Below the pieces are notes generated by a model, which saw only the letters and a list, made by a program, of their open reading frames with translations, was not told where the DNA came from and ran no database searches. From positions 2,195,001 through 2,259,000 of the forward strand of contig NZ_CP132507.1 in assembly GCF_032191775.1 (NCBI RefSeq): DNA of 64,000 nucleotides, written 5' to 3'. Source of the stretch: Rhodoferax mekongensis (GTDB lineage: Bacteria > Pseudomonadota > Gammaproteobacteria > Burkholderiales > Burkholderiaceae_C). The position numbers were made by a program, and so were the translations under genes. Of this stretch, positions 8,332-22,465 are shown piece by piece; position 1 is the stretch's first letter; each line of letters starts with the position of its first letter.

Positions 8332-9012
8332 ATGAAAGCTTCCCGTCGCAACCTGATCGCTGCATTGGCTATTACATCCGGCTCCCTCGTCACCACATCC
8401 GCTTACGCGCAATTCGGCGCTTTGCTGGGTATGGGTTCCAAGCCAAGCGGCGGCGCTGCCAGTGCTGACCCTGAAGCTTTCCTGAAGTCCGCACAAGCTG
8501 CTGAGAAGCTGATGAAGAACTCAGCAGCGTTGCTGGCGCAGGGCCTGACTTCTAAAGAGAAAGCAGCCGAACTGGAAGCGGGTCGTAAAGCTGCTAACGC
8601 CGCGACCGATCCTGCTGAAAAGAACGCGCTGAGTCAGGATGTTTCAAAGAAGGAAGCATCCGCTCTCAATGAGGCGATGAACAATGCAAACATTGGCGAA
8701 GCTGTCAAAAATTTGAACGCAGACCAGAAAGCTCTAGTAGCAGCTGCATCCTTCAACTTCATGCTGGCCTTGTTGCAGGACAAAGCCCTTGTTGAGCAAG
8801 CGACAGGTCTGATTTCCAGTATGTCGGGCAACCCCATGAATCTGTCCAAGTTGGGCGGCATCAAGGATGCAGCGGCCAGTTTGAAGCAACAAATCGCTGA
8901 GGCCAGCGTATTTGCCGACAAGATGCCAAAAATCTTCGCTGCAGTCGGCGTTACCGCCCCGATTACTAAAGATGACAAGCCCAAGGAAATGAAACAAGTT
9001 GTTGGCGACTAA
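8332..9012 (+). CDS. Secreted helical protein, last gene of exported cassette
   Basis: A 226-residue protein with a signal peptide ending AYA-Q (residue 26), a short Gly-rich segment (GALLGMGSKPSGGAAS) and then an almost entirely alpha-helical, Ala/Lys-rich body with no Cys. Helices such as AEKLMKNSAALLAQGLTSKEKAAEL suggest a coiled bundle. I recognise no family. It follows the 672-residue protein by 35 bases and is followed by a hairpin, so it probably ends the operon. Confidence 0.6.
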   Translation: MKASRRNLIAALAITSGSLVTTSAYAQFGALLGMGSKPSGGAASADPEAFLKSAQAAEKLMKNSAALLAQGLTSKEKAAELEAGRKAANAATDPAEKNALSQDVSKKEASALNEAMNNANIGEAVKNLNADQKALVAAASFNFMLALLQDKALVEQATGLISSMSGNPMNLSKLGGIKDAAASLKQQIAEASVFADKMPKIFAAVGVTAPITKDDKPKEMKQVVGD

Positions 9013-9022
9013 GCGTCTCCCC

Positions 9023-9058
9023 AGACCCACCGAATTAGGCCTTTATTCGGTGGGGTCT
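9023..9058 (+). terminator. Terminator-like hairpin after the exported cassette
   Basis: The arms AGACCCACCGAAT (9023-9035) and ATTCGGTGGGGTCT (9045-9058) pair over 13 positions with one bulged base, starting 11 bases after the stop codon. There is no U tract, so it may act as an mRNA-stabilising hairpin or a Rho-assisted terminator. Confidence 0.6.
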
Positions 9059-9639
9059 TGATGTAATGCCCCTCTCTCAAACGTCATCGAATTGAGTCGA
9101 CATTTAATATGCGTCTCCGGCTGCATGAACTAACGATGTGATTGCAGGGTCAACATCAAAGTAAATCAAATCGATATTCAGTTCAAGAGTGATTAGCTAC
9201 ATCGCCAACGAAATGGCGATGTAGTTCGGTGAAACGAGCCGGAGTTATGCGTACTAGTTTTGTGTGAATCAACCTTGTACCTGTGGGTCACCATTGACTC
9301 CAACGAGGCCCCACCTTTAATCGCTCATCCTGGCAACAGTGCGTTAAGCACCCACATATGACATATGCGGTCTATGCAATTTACAAACTCAACCGCATGA
9401 GATCGAAGTAGACGACCCGCTGGAATTGACACGTTGTGCCTCGGATTGATTGGCGCGTACTGTGGCGCAGGAATAGCGGAGCCATGTCGCCTGCTGATGT
9501 AGGAGTTCCGACGTTCACCAAGAGTCATATCGGGCCCTAAGCTATAGCTGACAGAGGAGTGAATTTCGCTGCTTCTATCTCGGCACTCGAAAGCAGACAT
9601 AAATGAGCATCTGATATTGGCCCTAAGCGGGCTGCGGAC
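9059..9639. other. Gene-free region with a strong perfect hairpin
   Basis: About 580 bases without a convincing gene. A minus-strand open frame at 9325-9600 (91 codons) has no recognisable domain. The clearest structure is a perfect 11-bp stem with a 6-base loop at 9197-9224 (CTACATCGCCA / TGGCGATGTAG). A CATATG-A-CATATG duplication sits at 9355-9367. The composition is A/T-richer than the following operon. Confidence 0.5.
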
Positions 9640-9696
9640 TTAACGAATGCCGAGCTCTTCGTAGTCCTTGGCATAGCGGCTTTCTTGCATTCCAGG

Positions 9697-10377
9697 CTAC
9701 TCCGCCGCCGCTAACCCATTCGCAAAGTGTTCGGCCATGCGCTGCGCGGTGAGCGCAGGGTCGCGGGCAGCCAGGGCGTCCATGATGGCGCGGTGCTCAG
9801 CCAGGGATTCTTCAATGCGCCCGGTCTTGAGCAGGGAGTTGTGGCGGTTGAGCTTCATGACCTTTCGCAGGTCGGCCACCATCTGGTCGCGCCAGCGGTT
9901 GTTGGCAATCTCCAGCAGGCGCATGTGGAACTTCTCATTCACCGCGAAAAATTGGTCGGTGGTGGCAGCCTTGTCTTTGCCGGGTTTGGCCGCTGCCTCC
10001 AGTGCTTTGTGCAAAGCCTGCAGTTCCTTGATTTCCGCGTCGGTGGCCTTGGTGGCCACAACGCCGGCCGCGTCGCTCTCCAGCAAACTCAGCAGGTGGT
10101 ACACATCGGCCAGGTCTTGTTGCGACACCTCGGTCACATAGGCACCGCGGCGCACCTTCATGGTCACCAGGCCTTCGGCGGCCAACACTTTCAGGGCCTC
10201 GCGCAGGGGGGTGCGGCTGATGCCGAACTCTTCGGCAATCTTCAGTTCGTCAATCCAGCTGCCGGGCTCCAACTCGCGCTTGAAGATGCGCTGGCGCAGC
10301 AGCTCCGCCACTTCCTCATACAGAGGGCGAGGGGCCAGCGATACAGCGGGGCGGGCATCAGACATCAAGGCGGACAT
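9697..10377 (-). CDS. GntR family regulator, FadR/FCD subfamily
   Basis: A 226-residue protein with an N-terminal GntR winged helix (RPLYEEVAELLRQRIFKREL, then IAEEFGISRTPLREALKVL and the wing RRGAYVTEV) and a C-terminal all-helical FCD effector domain, with the Asp/His residues spaced as in metal-binding members (NEKFHMRLLEI, EHRAIMDAL). It is divergent from the methylmalonyl-CoA mutase operon with about 150 bp between, so it most likely controls that operon in response to a propionate or acyl-CoA metabolite. The symmetric ATTAT-GA-ATAAT at 10465-10476 lies in that gap. The frame continues for 18 codons after its TAG (see findings). Confidence 0.85.
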   Translation of the reverse strand: MSALMSDARPAVSLAPRPLYEEVAELLRQRIFKRELEPGSWIDELKIAEEFGISRTPLREALKVLAAEGLVTMKVRRGAYVTEVSQQDLADVYHLLSLLESDAAGVVATKATDAEIKELQALHKALEAAAKPGKDKAATTDQFFAVNEKFHMRLLEIANNRWRDQMVADLRKVMKLNRHNSLLKTGRIEESLAEHRAIMDALAARDPALTAQRMAEHFANGLAAAE

Positions 10378-10464
10378 GCGGTGGCTTTGGGTGAAAAAAC
10401 GAAAAAATGAGTCAATTCAAAAAGTTGGTCGATTGTAAGCTGCAACCAATATTCTGAATCAATA

Positions 10465-10476
10465 ATTATGAATAAT
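10465..10476. promoter_or_regulatory. Possible operator/promoter in gntR-mcm divergent region
   Basis: The 12-base near-palindrome ATTAT-GA-ATAAT sits in an A/T-rich patch 55 bases before mcm, in the gap shared by the divergent gntR gene. GntR-type proteins bind short dyads, so an operator role is plausible; the same bases could form a -10 region. Confidence 0.3.
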
Positions 10477-10530
10477 GTAAACTTGCCGCGCTGATCCTGC
10501 CAGCGGTAACCCATAGATTGCGACCCCGCC

Positions 10531-12698
<2,168 letters not shown>

Positions 12699-12702
<4 letters not shown>

Positions 12703-13724
12703 GCCCTGAAGCCGTGCAGGCCGGTCTGCTGGGGGGCGAGTCTCTCCAGCAGCGCCGCGCTATCGCCAAAGCCATCACCCTGCTGGAGTCCACCCGCGTG
12801 GACCACCGGGCGCAGGGCGATGCGCTGCTCACCGCGCTCTTGCCGCATACCGGCAAGTCGTTCCGGCTGGGCATCAGCGGTGTGCCGGGCGTGGGAAAGA
12901 GCACCTTTATTGAAGCGCTGGGCTTGTACCTGATCGGCCAAGGCCACCGCGTGGCGGTGCTGACGATTGACCCTTCCAGCTCGGTGTCCGGCGGTTCCAT
13001 CTTGGGTGACAAAACGCGCATGGAGCATTTGTCCATGCACGAGAAAGCCTTCATCCGCCCCAGCCCGTCCAGCGGCACACTGGGTGGTGTGGCTGAGAAA
13101 ACGCGCGAGGCCATACTGGTCTGTGAGGCGGCGGGTTACGACATCGTGATCGTCGAGACCGTGGGCGTGGGCCAGAGTGAGACGGCCGTGCAGGGCATGA
13201 CCGACATGTTTGTGCTGATGCAGTTGCCCAATGCGGGCGACGACCTGCAGGCCATCAAAAAAGGCGTGATGGAGCTGGCCGATCTGGTGGTCATCAACAA
13301 GGCCGACATTGACGCCGATGCCGCCACCCGCGCGCAAGCCCAGATCACCTCCAGCCTGCGTTTGCTGGGCATGCATGGCAACCCGAATGACCCGCACAGC
13401 GACAAGCACTGGGCGCCCAAAGTGATTTCACTCAGTGCGTTGCTGGGGCAGGGGGTCGACACCTTCTGGAACGCTGTGTGTGAATTCCAGACCCTGCAAA
13501 CCGCCAATGGCCTGTTCAGCCAGCGCCGCCAAAACCAGTCGCTGGCATGGATGTGGGAGCGGATTGACGCAGGCCTGAAGCAGGCATTCAAGCAAAGCGG
13601 CCCTGTGCAGGCACTGTTGCCGCAGCACACGCAAGCGGTGCTTTCGGGCAGCTTGGCTGCTAGCACTGCAGCACGAAATCTGCTCTCAGCGCTCGAATTC
13701 ACTGCGCAAGCAGCTCCTAAATAG
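12699..13724 (+). CDS. meaB: Methylmalonyl-CoA mutase-associated GTPase MeaB
   Basis: A 341-residue G3E-family GTPase (MeaB/ArgK) that protects methylmalonyl-CoA mutase and gates cobalamin loading and release. Visible motifs are the P-loop GVPGVGKST near residue 61, [20 protein letters not shown], the Switch/Walker B region [11 protein letters not shown], and NKAD for guanine recognition. It starts with GTG and overlaps the mcm stop by 4 bases (GTGA), indicating tight translational coupling. The last residues ([13 protein letters not shown]) and the stop codon are supplied by a dispersed repeat copy, so the extreme C-terminus is probably an acquired tail. Confidence 0.93.
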
Positions 13725-13735
13725 ATAGCAAATAA
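13681..13735 (-). repeat. Dispersed repeat copy at the 3' end of meaB
   Basis: Minus-strand reading: TTGCTA, 8 bases, GGAGCTGCTTGCGCA, 8 bases, GAGCGCT. It covers the last codons and the TAG stop of meaB and part of the gap to pccB. Confidence 0.75.
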
Positions 13736-13767
13736 CTCCCCATTTTCTGACCTGAAGGAAGACAAGC

Positions 13768-15300
<1,533 letters not shown>

Positions 15301-15330
15301 TCGCCGAATAACAAGAAAAGGATAAGCACC

Positions 15331-17375
<2,045 letters not shown>

Positions 17376-17379
<4 letters not shown>

Positions 17380-17852
17380 CCGCTGCCGAAGTCAAACGCC
17401 CCTTCAAGGTCTTGGGCATCCAGCAGATCGCCATTGGAGGCCCCGACAAAAAGCGCCTGCAAACCCTGTGGGTGGACATGCTGGGGCTGGAGGTTACGGG
17501 TACCTTCCAAAGCGAGAAGGAAAACGTTGACGAGGACATCTGCGCCATGGGCTCCGGCCCCTACAAGGTGGAAGTCGATCTCATGCAGCCCATGGACCCG
17601 GACAAGAAGCCTGCAGTGCACACCACGCCTTTGAACCATGTGGGTCTGTGGATCGACAACCTGCCGGTGGCGGTGGAGTGGCTCACTGCCAAAGGCGTGC
17701 GATTTGCACCCGGCGGTATCCGCAAAGGGGCAGCCGGCTACGACATCACCTTTTTGCATCCCAAAAGCAATGACGAATTCCCGATTGCCGGGGAGGGCGT
17801 GTTGATCGAATTGGTGCAGGCCCCGCCGGATGTGATCGCCGCTTTGGGCTGA
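17376..17852 (+). CDS. VOC-fold protein, probable methylmalonyl-CoA epimerase
   Basis: A 158-residue vicinal-oxygen-chelate protein with two beta-alpha-beta-beta-beta modules ([20 protein letters not shown] and [18 protein letters not shown]) and a C-terminal VLIELVQAP. The His in LNHVGL and the Glu in LIELVQ match VOC metal ligands; the first ligand position, usually His in methylmalonyl-CoA epimerases, reads Gln here. The 4-base overlap with pccA and position at the end of the propionyl-CoA operon favour epimerisation of (S)- to (R)-methylmalonyl-CoA, the missing step between PccAB and Mcm. A lactoylglutathione-lyase-like activity remains possible. Confidence 0.72.
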
Positions 17853-17889
17853 AGCGCCGGTATGGCACTGATGCTTGAGGGGAAACACG

Positions 17890-17910
17890 GGGGGCAATGC
17901 CCCCTTTTTT
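17890..17910 (+). terminator. Rho-independent terminator of the propionyl-CoA operon
   Basis: A 6-bp GC stem (GGGGGC-AAT-GCCCCC) followed directly by TTTTTT, 37 bases after the epimerase-like stop codon. This is a textbook intrinsic terminator. Confidence 0.9.
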
Positions 17911-17976
17911 GCGTGTCAGAAGTGTGCGAAACCGCTAAAGTAAAGCGAATTTAATAATTTACAAGGAACGCCCGTT

Positions 17977-20289
17977 ATGAGCTTTGTGAAGTTGCTAGGC
18001 CCCGGTATGTGGGCTATGCGCAAGATGCGCTTTGGCGTCAAGCTCGCCCTGTTGGCACTGATTGTTTTGATTCCGTTGGTGTTTATCGTTTACCAACAGG
18101 TCAAAACGGTTTACGCCAGTATCTTGATTACCAAGTCTGAGATCGCAGGGACGACCGTGCTGACTGACATCACGGAGCTTGCGCGACTGGTCCAAGCCCA
18201 CAGGGGGCAGACCAACATGAAGCTGCTGGGGGGCGACTCTGTGGTGGTGCCCATCGACAAAACCCGCAGTGCATTGACTGAGGCAGCCGCGCGAGTGAAC
18301 GGGCACACAGAATTACTACCTGCAGATTGGGCTCAAACCAAGGGACGACTGGATGGCCTGTTTGCCAACTTGGCAGGCAAAAGCGTGTCGGAGAGCTTTT
18401 CGATGCACTCTGCGTTGGTCGCCGAGCTGATAAAGACGAGTTACCAAGTAGCTGACGCTTCGGGTTTGCTATACGACCCGGACCCGGCAGCTTTTTTGCA
18501 AATGGAGTTGATTGTTTATCGGCTTATTCCTTTGCGCGAGGCGGTAGGGATTGTGCGGGGAACAGGGGCTGGACTATTGAGTGAAGAGACGCTGGATGAA
18601 AAAGGTTTGGGCCGAATTCAAACCTTACTCGACAGTTTGCTAGAAAAGCGTCGCGAAGTTGAATTGCCGGTCTCGCTACTTACCGCCAAAGGCGCTGACC
18701 ATGGCAACTATCAACCGGCGCAAGAGGCACTGGACGCGTTTGTCCGGACCACGCGCCTGCGGTTTAAGGAGGGGTCTGACTCCGGTGGGGCCAAAGCATA
18801 TTTCGATCTTGGCAGCAAAGTGGTAGACGCCGTAGGCCAGTACCAGAAAGACATCAGCACGGCCCTCCAACTGAACCTCGAAAACCGTCTTGCAGCACTG
18901 CAGCGGGAAGTCCAGATCACATTGGCCCTCAGCACAGTCGCAGTTTTTGGCTTGCTTTACGCGATTTTCTCTTTTAACGTGAGTTTCTTGGCTGACTTGC
19001 GGCAGGTTCTGCGCTTTATGGAGGAAACCGCAAGCGGAAACATGCGATTTATTGCCCGAATACGTGGCAATGATGAGTTGTCGGACATGAGTCACTCCAT
19101 GGCGGTGATGGTGAACAACATTTCGGTCATGGTGGCAAGTGTTAGAAGTAATGCAGCATTGGTTGCCGCTGCGGGCGACGGATTGGTCGCTTCCAGCGCC
19201 AGCCTCTCAGACCGCACAGAGCAGCAAGCTGCAAATTTGGAAGAAACTTCTGCAAGCGTTCAGGAGGTGTCCACAACGGTAAGGGACAACGCAAATGCAG
19301 CAGTCCAGTCAGACACAGCTGCCCAGCAAGTGAGCAAAACGGCTGAGAGTGGGGCGACTGAAATGTCTCACGCTATTTCCTCCATTGAAGCCATTGAAGC
19401 CAGCACCCGCCGTATGGATGAAATCGTGGGCGTGATTGATGGTCTGGCGTTCCAGACCAATATTCTGGCGCTCAACGCAGCCGTAGAAGCTGCACGAGCA
19501 GGCGAGTCTGGCCGTGGCTTCGCTGTGGTGGCGACGGAGGTCCGTTCGCTTGCCCAACGTTCTGCCGCTTCTGCCAAGGAAATTCGCCAGCTCATCACCA
19601 CCTCTACTGCTCAAGTGGCAGCGGGTGTACAGCAAATTCGCACCGCTGCGAAGAACATCACTGCGATCGCTGACGGAGTGCGCGGCGTTGCGGGCAATAT
19701 GTCCTTGATCTCCGCGTCCAGCGCGGAACAAAGTGCCAGCCTGGCGGAAATCACCACCGCCATCCGCCAGTTGGATGAGATTACCCAGCAAAACGCCTCC
19801 ATGGTGGAGCAGGCGGTGAACCAAGCGACCGCGCTGCAGACCCGCGCCAGCGTGTTGGCCGATGCGGTGTCGGTGTTCAAGCTTCAGCAGGGTTCTGCGG
19901 ACGAGGCGCGTCATTTGGTGGACCGTGCATTGGACTTGCGTCGCAGCAGCGGTAGCCGGGACAGCTTTATCCGCGAAGTGACGGCCCAGCACTCCGGTTT
20001 GTTTGACCGTGACATGTACGTGTTCGTGCTGGACCGCAATGGGCAGTACCTCGCATTTGCAGGCAATCAGGCCAAGGTCGGCACCCGGGTGCAGGATGTC
20101 GCCGGCATTGATGGCAATGCCTTGATCGACTCCATCATCCACCAGGCGGAAGCAAATCCGGGTTGGGTGGAGTACGAGATCGCCAACCCGCTCACCGGCC
20201 AGGTGCAAACCAAGATGTCTTACGTGCTGAAGGTAGACGATGTCTACGTGGGCTGCGGTGTCTACAAGAGCCTGATGAGCAGTCTTTGA
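17977..20289 (+). CDS. Methyl-accepting chemotaxis protein with C-terminal Cache-like domain
   Basis: A 770-residue chemoreceptor. Membrane segment 1 is at about residues 21-39 and segment 2 at about 312-335; between them is a periplasmic helical domain of about 270 residues with several Arg-rich helices, resembling nitrate/nitrite-sensing (NIT-type) modules. A short HAMP follows, then the signalling hairpin with its conserved tip [20 protein letters not shown] at about 487-506. After the coiled coil an unusual extra domain (about 655-770, [20 protein letters not shown]..., ending [13 protein letters not shown]) looks like a single Cache domain and would lie in the cytoplasm. It is monocistronic, directly after the propionyl-CoA operon terminator. 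Confidence 0.88.
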   Translation: MSFVKLLGPGMWAMRKMRFGVKLALLALIVLIPLVFIVYQQVKTVYASILITKSEIAGTTVLTDITELARLVQAHRGQTNMKLLGGDSVVVPIDKTRSALTEAAARVNGHTELLPADWAQTKGRLDGLFANLAGKSVSESFSMHSALVAELIKTSYQVADASGLLYDPDPAAFLQMELIVYRLIPLREAVGIVRGTGAGLLSEETLDEKGLGRIQTLLDSLLEKRREVELPVSLLTAKGADHGNYQPAQEALDAFVRTTRLRFKEGSDSGGAKAYFDLGSKVVDAVGQYQKDISTALQLNLENRLAALQREVQITLALSTVAVFGLLYAIFSFNVSFLADLRQVLRFMEETASGNMRFIARIRGNDELSDMSHSMAVMVNNISVMVASVRSNAALVAAAGDGLVASSASLSDRTEQQAANLEETSASVQEVSTTVRDNANAAVQSDTAAQQVSKTAESGATEMSHAISSIEAIEASTRRMDEIVGVIDGLAFQTNILALNAAVEAARAGESGRGFAVVATEVRSLAQRSAASAKEIRQLITTSTAQVAAGVQQIRTAAKNITAIADGVRGVAGNMSLISASSAEQSASLAEITTAIRQLDEITQQNASMVEQAVNQATALQTRASVLADAVSVFKLQQGSADEARHLVDRALDLRRSSGSRDSFIREVTAQHSGLFDRDMYVFVLDRNGQYLAFAGNQAKVGTRVQDVAGIDGNALIDSIIHQAEANPGWVEYEIANPLTGQVQTKMSYVLKVDDVYVGCGVYKSLMSSL

Positions 20290-20297
20290 TCGGAGCT

Positions 20298-20314
20298 GGC
20301 AGGGTTCACCTGCC
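20298..20314. terminator. Shared hairpin between convergent mcp and rsxB-like genes
   Basis: GGCAGG-GTTCA-CCTGCC lies in the 29-base gap between two convergent stop codons. It is symmetric and could serve both transcripts; there is no clear T tract. Confidence 0.5.
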
Positions 20315-20318
20315 CGCT

Positions 20319-21008
20319 TCAACTGCCCGTGCCGGGTGTGGCTTTGCGGGCGCGCGCCCTGGCGAGGGCCGCCTCGATCACCGCCCGTTTTTTGTCCAGG
20401 ATAGCCGGATCGGTGTGCTGGGAATGGGCGGGCAGGTCAGCCAGCTTCATGCGGGCTTTGGCCTCCATCGCCTGGGCATGTTCTTCCGTTTCGCGCGCTT
20501 GCCGCACCTGCCGGCTCTCATAACGTTGGCGAGCGTTGGCGGCTTCTTCGGGGCTCCATGCCGCCCAACCGGTACGTTCGCCGGAAACGGTTTCTACCAT
20601 GATGCAATCCACCGGGCACACGGGAAGGCATAGCTCACAGCCGGTGCAGTGAGGCTCGATCACCGTGTGCATGCGCTTGTTGCTGCCGATGATGGCATCG
20701 GTGGGGCAGGCCTTGATGCACAGGGTGCAGCCAATGCACCAGTCTTCATCGATGAACACCACGGTGCGTGGCGCCTCCATCCCGAATTCCGGATTCAGCG
20801 GAATGACGGGTTGGCCGGTGATGGCAGCCAGACGTGCAATGCCCTCTGCACCGCCGGGCGGGCATTGGTTGATGGGGGCTTCACCACGTGCCATGGCGCC
20901 GGCATAAGCGGCGCAATCGGGGTAACCGCAGCGGGTGCACTGGGTTTGCGGCAGTGCGTCCAGAAGCTGCTGCGCCAACGCTGGCGCAGCCTCCGGGACG
21001 GTACTCAC
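20319..21008 (-). CDS. RnfB/RsxB-like ferredoxin
   Basis: A 229-residue iron-sulfur protein. An N-terminal 4Fe-4S motif of the RnfB type (CTRCGYPDC...CPPGG, residues about 24-51) is followed by two bacterial ferredoxin motifs, [12 protein letters not shown] and [12 protein letters not shown], and then a charged helical tail. Unlike true RnfB of the membrane Rnf complex it lacks an N-terminal membrane helix, and no other rnf genes are near, so it is a soluble electron carrier. It overlaps the end of phaZ by 4 bases, suggesting co-transcription; the metabolic link to PHA breakdown is unknown. Confidence 0.85.
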   Translation of the reverse strand: MSTVPEAAPALAQQLLDALPQTQCTRCGYPDCAAYAGAMARGEAPINQCPPGGAEGIARLAAITGQPVIPLNPEFGMEAPRTVVFIDEDWCIGCTLCIKACPTDAIIGSNKRMHTVIEPHCTGCELCLPVCPVDCIMVETVSGERTGWAAWSPEEAANARQRYESRQVRQARETEEHAQAMEAKARMKLADLPAHSQHTDPAILDKKRAVIEAALARARARKATPGTGS

Positions 21009-22411
21009 TTGGCGGTGCTGACCCGCTTGCTTGCTACTTTTTTGGTAGCTGCTCGCGCAGTCTTGGCGGGCGCTGGAGTCACTTTTGCTTCAGAAGCCGC
21101 TGCCGGGGCTGCCGCAGTGACCTTCACGGCTTTGGGTGCGCTCGTGGGCTTGTCGTGGCTCTTGATGAAGGCCTTGACCTGCGGGTACACCATATCGCGC
21201 CAACGGCGACCGGAAAAGATGCCGTAGTGACCGGCGCCCATGGCCTCATAGTGCTTTTGTAGCGACTTGGGGACGCCGCTGCAGATGTCGTGCACTGCAC
21301 GGGTCTGACCGGAGCCCGAGATGTCGTCCAACTCACCTTCAACCGACAAGAGAGCCGTGGTGGTGATGTCTGAGGGCTTGACCCGTTCGATCTTGCCCTT
21401 TTCGCTTCGTACATCCCAGGTGCCGCTGACCAGCGCAAAGTCCTGGAACACGACGCGGATGGTCTCCAGGTAGTAGTCGGCGTCCATGTCCAACACGGCG
21501 TTGTACTCGTCGTAGAACTTGCGGTGGGCTTCGGCGGATGCGTCGTCGCCCTTGATCAGGTCTTTGAAATAGTCGTAATGGCTCTTGGCGTGGTGGTCGG
21601 GGTTCATGGCCACGAAGCCGGTGTGCTGCAAAAAGCCGGGGTAGACGCGGCGCCCCGCACCCGGGAAGCTGCTGGGCACGCGGTAAATCACATTGTTCTC
21701 GAACCAGCTGTGGCTCTTGTTCATGGCCAGGTTGTTCACCGCTGTGGGGGATTTGCGGGCGTCGATGGGTCCGCCCATCATGGTCATGGTCAGCGGCGTG
21801 GTCTCACCGCGGCTGGCCATCAGCGACACCGCGGCCAGCACGGGCACGGTCGGCTGGCACACGCTCATGACGTGGCAATTGCCGTACTTGCCTTGCACGT
21901 GGCGGATGAACTCCTGCACGTAGTTAACGTAGTCATCCAGGTGGAATTCGCCATCCGACAGGGGCACCAAACGGGCATTTTTCCAGTCGGTGATGTAGAC
22001 CTTGTGGTCCTTGAGCATGGTTTTGACGGTGTCGCGCAGCAAGGTCGCGTAGTGGCCCGACAATGGCGCAACGATCAGCACCACCGGCTGACCCTTGATT
22101 TTTTCCAGGGTCGCGGTGTCATCGGTAAAGCGCTTGAAACGACGCAATTCACAGAAGGGCTTGGCGATCTCCACGCGCTCATGGATGGCGATGTCCACGC
22201 CATCGACGTCAATGGTGCGCAGGCCGAACTCGGGTTTTTCGTAGTCCTTGCCCAAGCGGTGCATCAGGTCGTAGCTGGCTGACAGGCGCTGGGCGAACGG
22301 GCTTTGTCCGGCCAGAGACAGCGGATTGCTATACAGCTTGGCCGCTGCCAGTGCCAGATCGGAAAACGGCTCCATCAGGGAACGTTGGGTTTCGTAGAGC
22401 TGGTACAGCAT
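21005..22411 (-). CDS. phaZ: Intracellular poly(3-hydroxyalkanoate) depolymerase
   Basis: A 468-residue intracellular PHA depolymerase that degrades storage polymer granules. There is no signal peptide. The nucleophile is the Cys of SVCQP (Cys185), the feature that sets this class apart from Ser lipases. The C-terminal catalytic part includes EGELDDISG and a [12 protein letters not shown] motif with the catalytic His. After about residue 420 a tail rich in Ala, Lys and Pro ([16 protein letters not shown]) is atypical; about 17 codons of it are encoded by a copy of the dispersed repeat. An 11-base palindrome lies 25 bases upstream of the start. Confidence 0.92.
   Translation of the reverse strand: MLYQLYETQRSLMEPFSDLALAAAKLYSNPLSLAGQSPFAQRLSASYDLMHRLGKDYEKPEFGLRTIDVDGVDIAIHERVEIAKPFCELRRFKRFTDDTATLEKIKGQPVVLIVAPLSGHYATLLRDTVKTMLKDHKVYITDWKNARLVPLSDGEFHLDDYVNYVQEFIRHVQGKYGNCHVMSVCQPTVPVLAAVSLMASRGETTPLTMTMMGGPIDARKSPTAVNNLAMNKSHSWFENNVIYRVPSSFPGAGRRVYPGFLQHTGFVAMNPDHHAKSHYDYFKDLIKGDDASAEAHRKFYDEYNAVLDMDADYYLETIRVVFQDFALVSGTWDVRSEKGKIERVKPSDITTTALLSVEGELDDISGSGQTRAVHDICSGVPKSLQKHYEAMGAGHYGIFSGRRWRDMVYPQVKAFIKSHDKPTSAPKAVKVTAAAPAAASEAKVTPAPAKTARAATKKVASKRVSTAK
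21031..21080 (+). repeat. Dispersed repeat copy encoding the PhaZ tail
   Basis: TTGCTA, 8 bases, GTAGCTGCTCGCGCA, 8 bases, GGGCGCT. The gene reads it from the opposite strand, giving the peptide [10 protein letters not shown]. Confidence 0.75.
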
Positions 22412-22435
22412 GGAGAACTCGCTTTCGGGGAAATG

Positions 22436-22446
22436 TTGCAGTGCAA
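22436..22446. promoter_or_regulatory. Palindrome upstream of phaZ
   Basis: TTGCA-G-TGCAA is a perfect 11-base dyad 25 bases before the phaZ start codon, in the position expected for an operator. A PHA-responsive regulator such as PhaR is a reasonable guess, but I cannot confirm the motif. Confidence 0.35.
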
Positions 22447-22465
22447 TATAACAGTGTTGTTTGTT

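Noticed and set aside
9355..9367. CATATG-A-CATATG duplication
   Set aside because: Too short to support a binding site or an element end without further copies.
9325..9600. 91-codon minus-strand open frame
   Set aside because: Composition looks non-coding, there is no clear start signal or domain, and the neighbouring sequence is equally unstructured.
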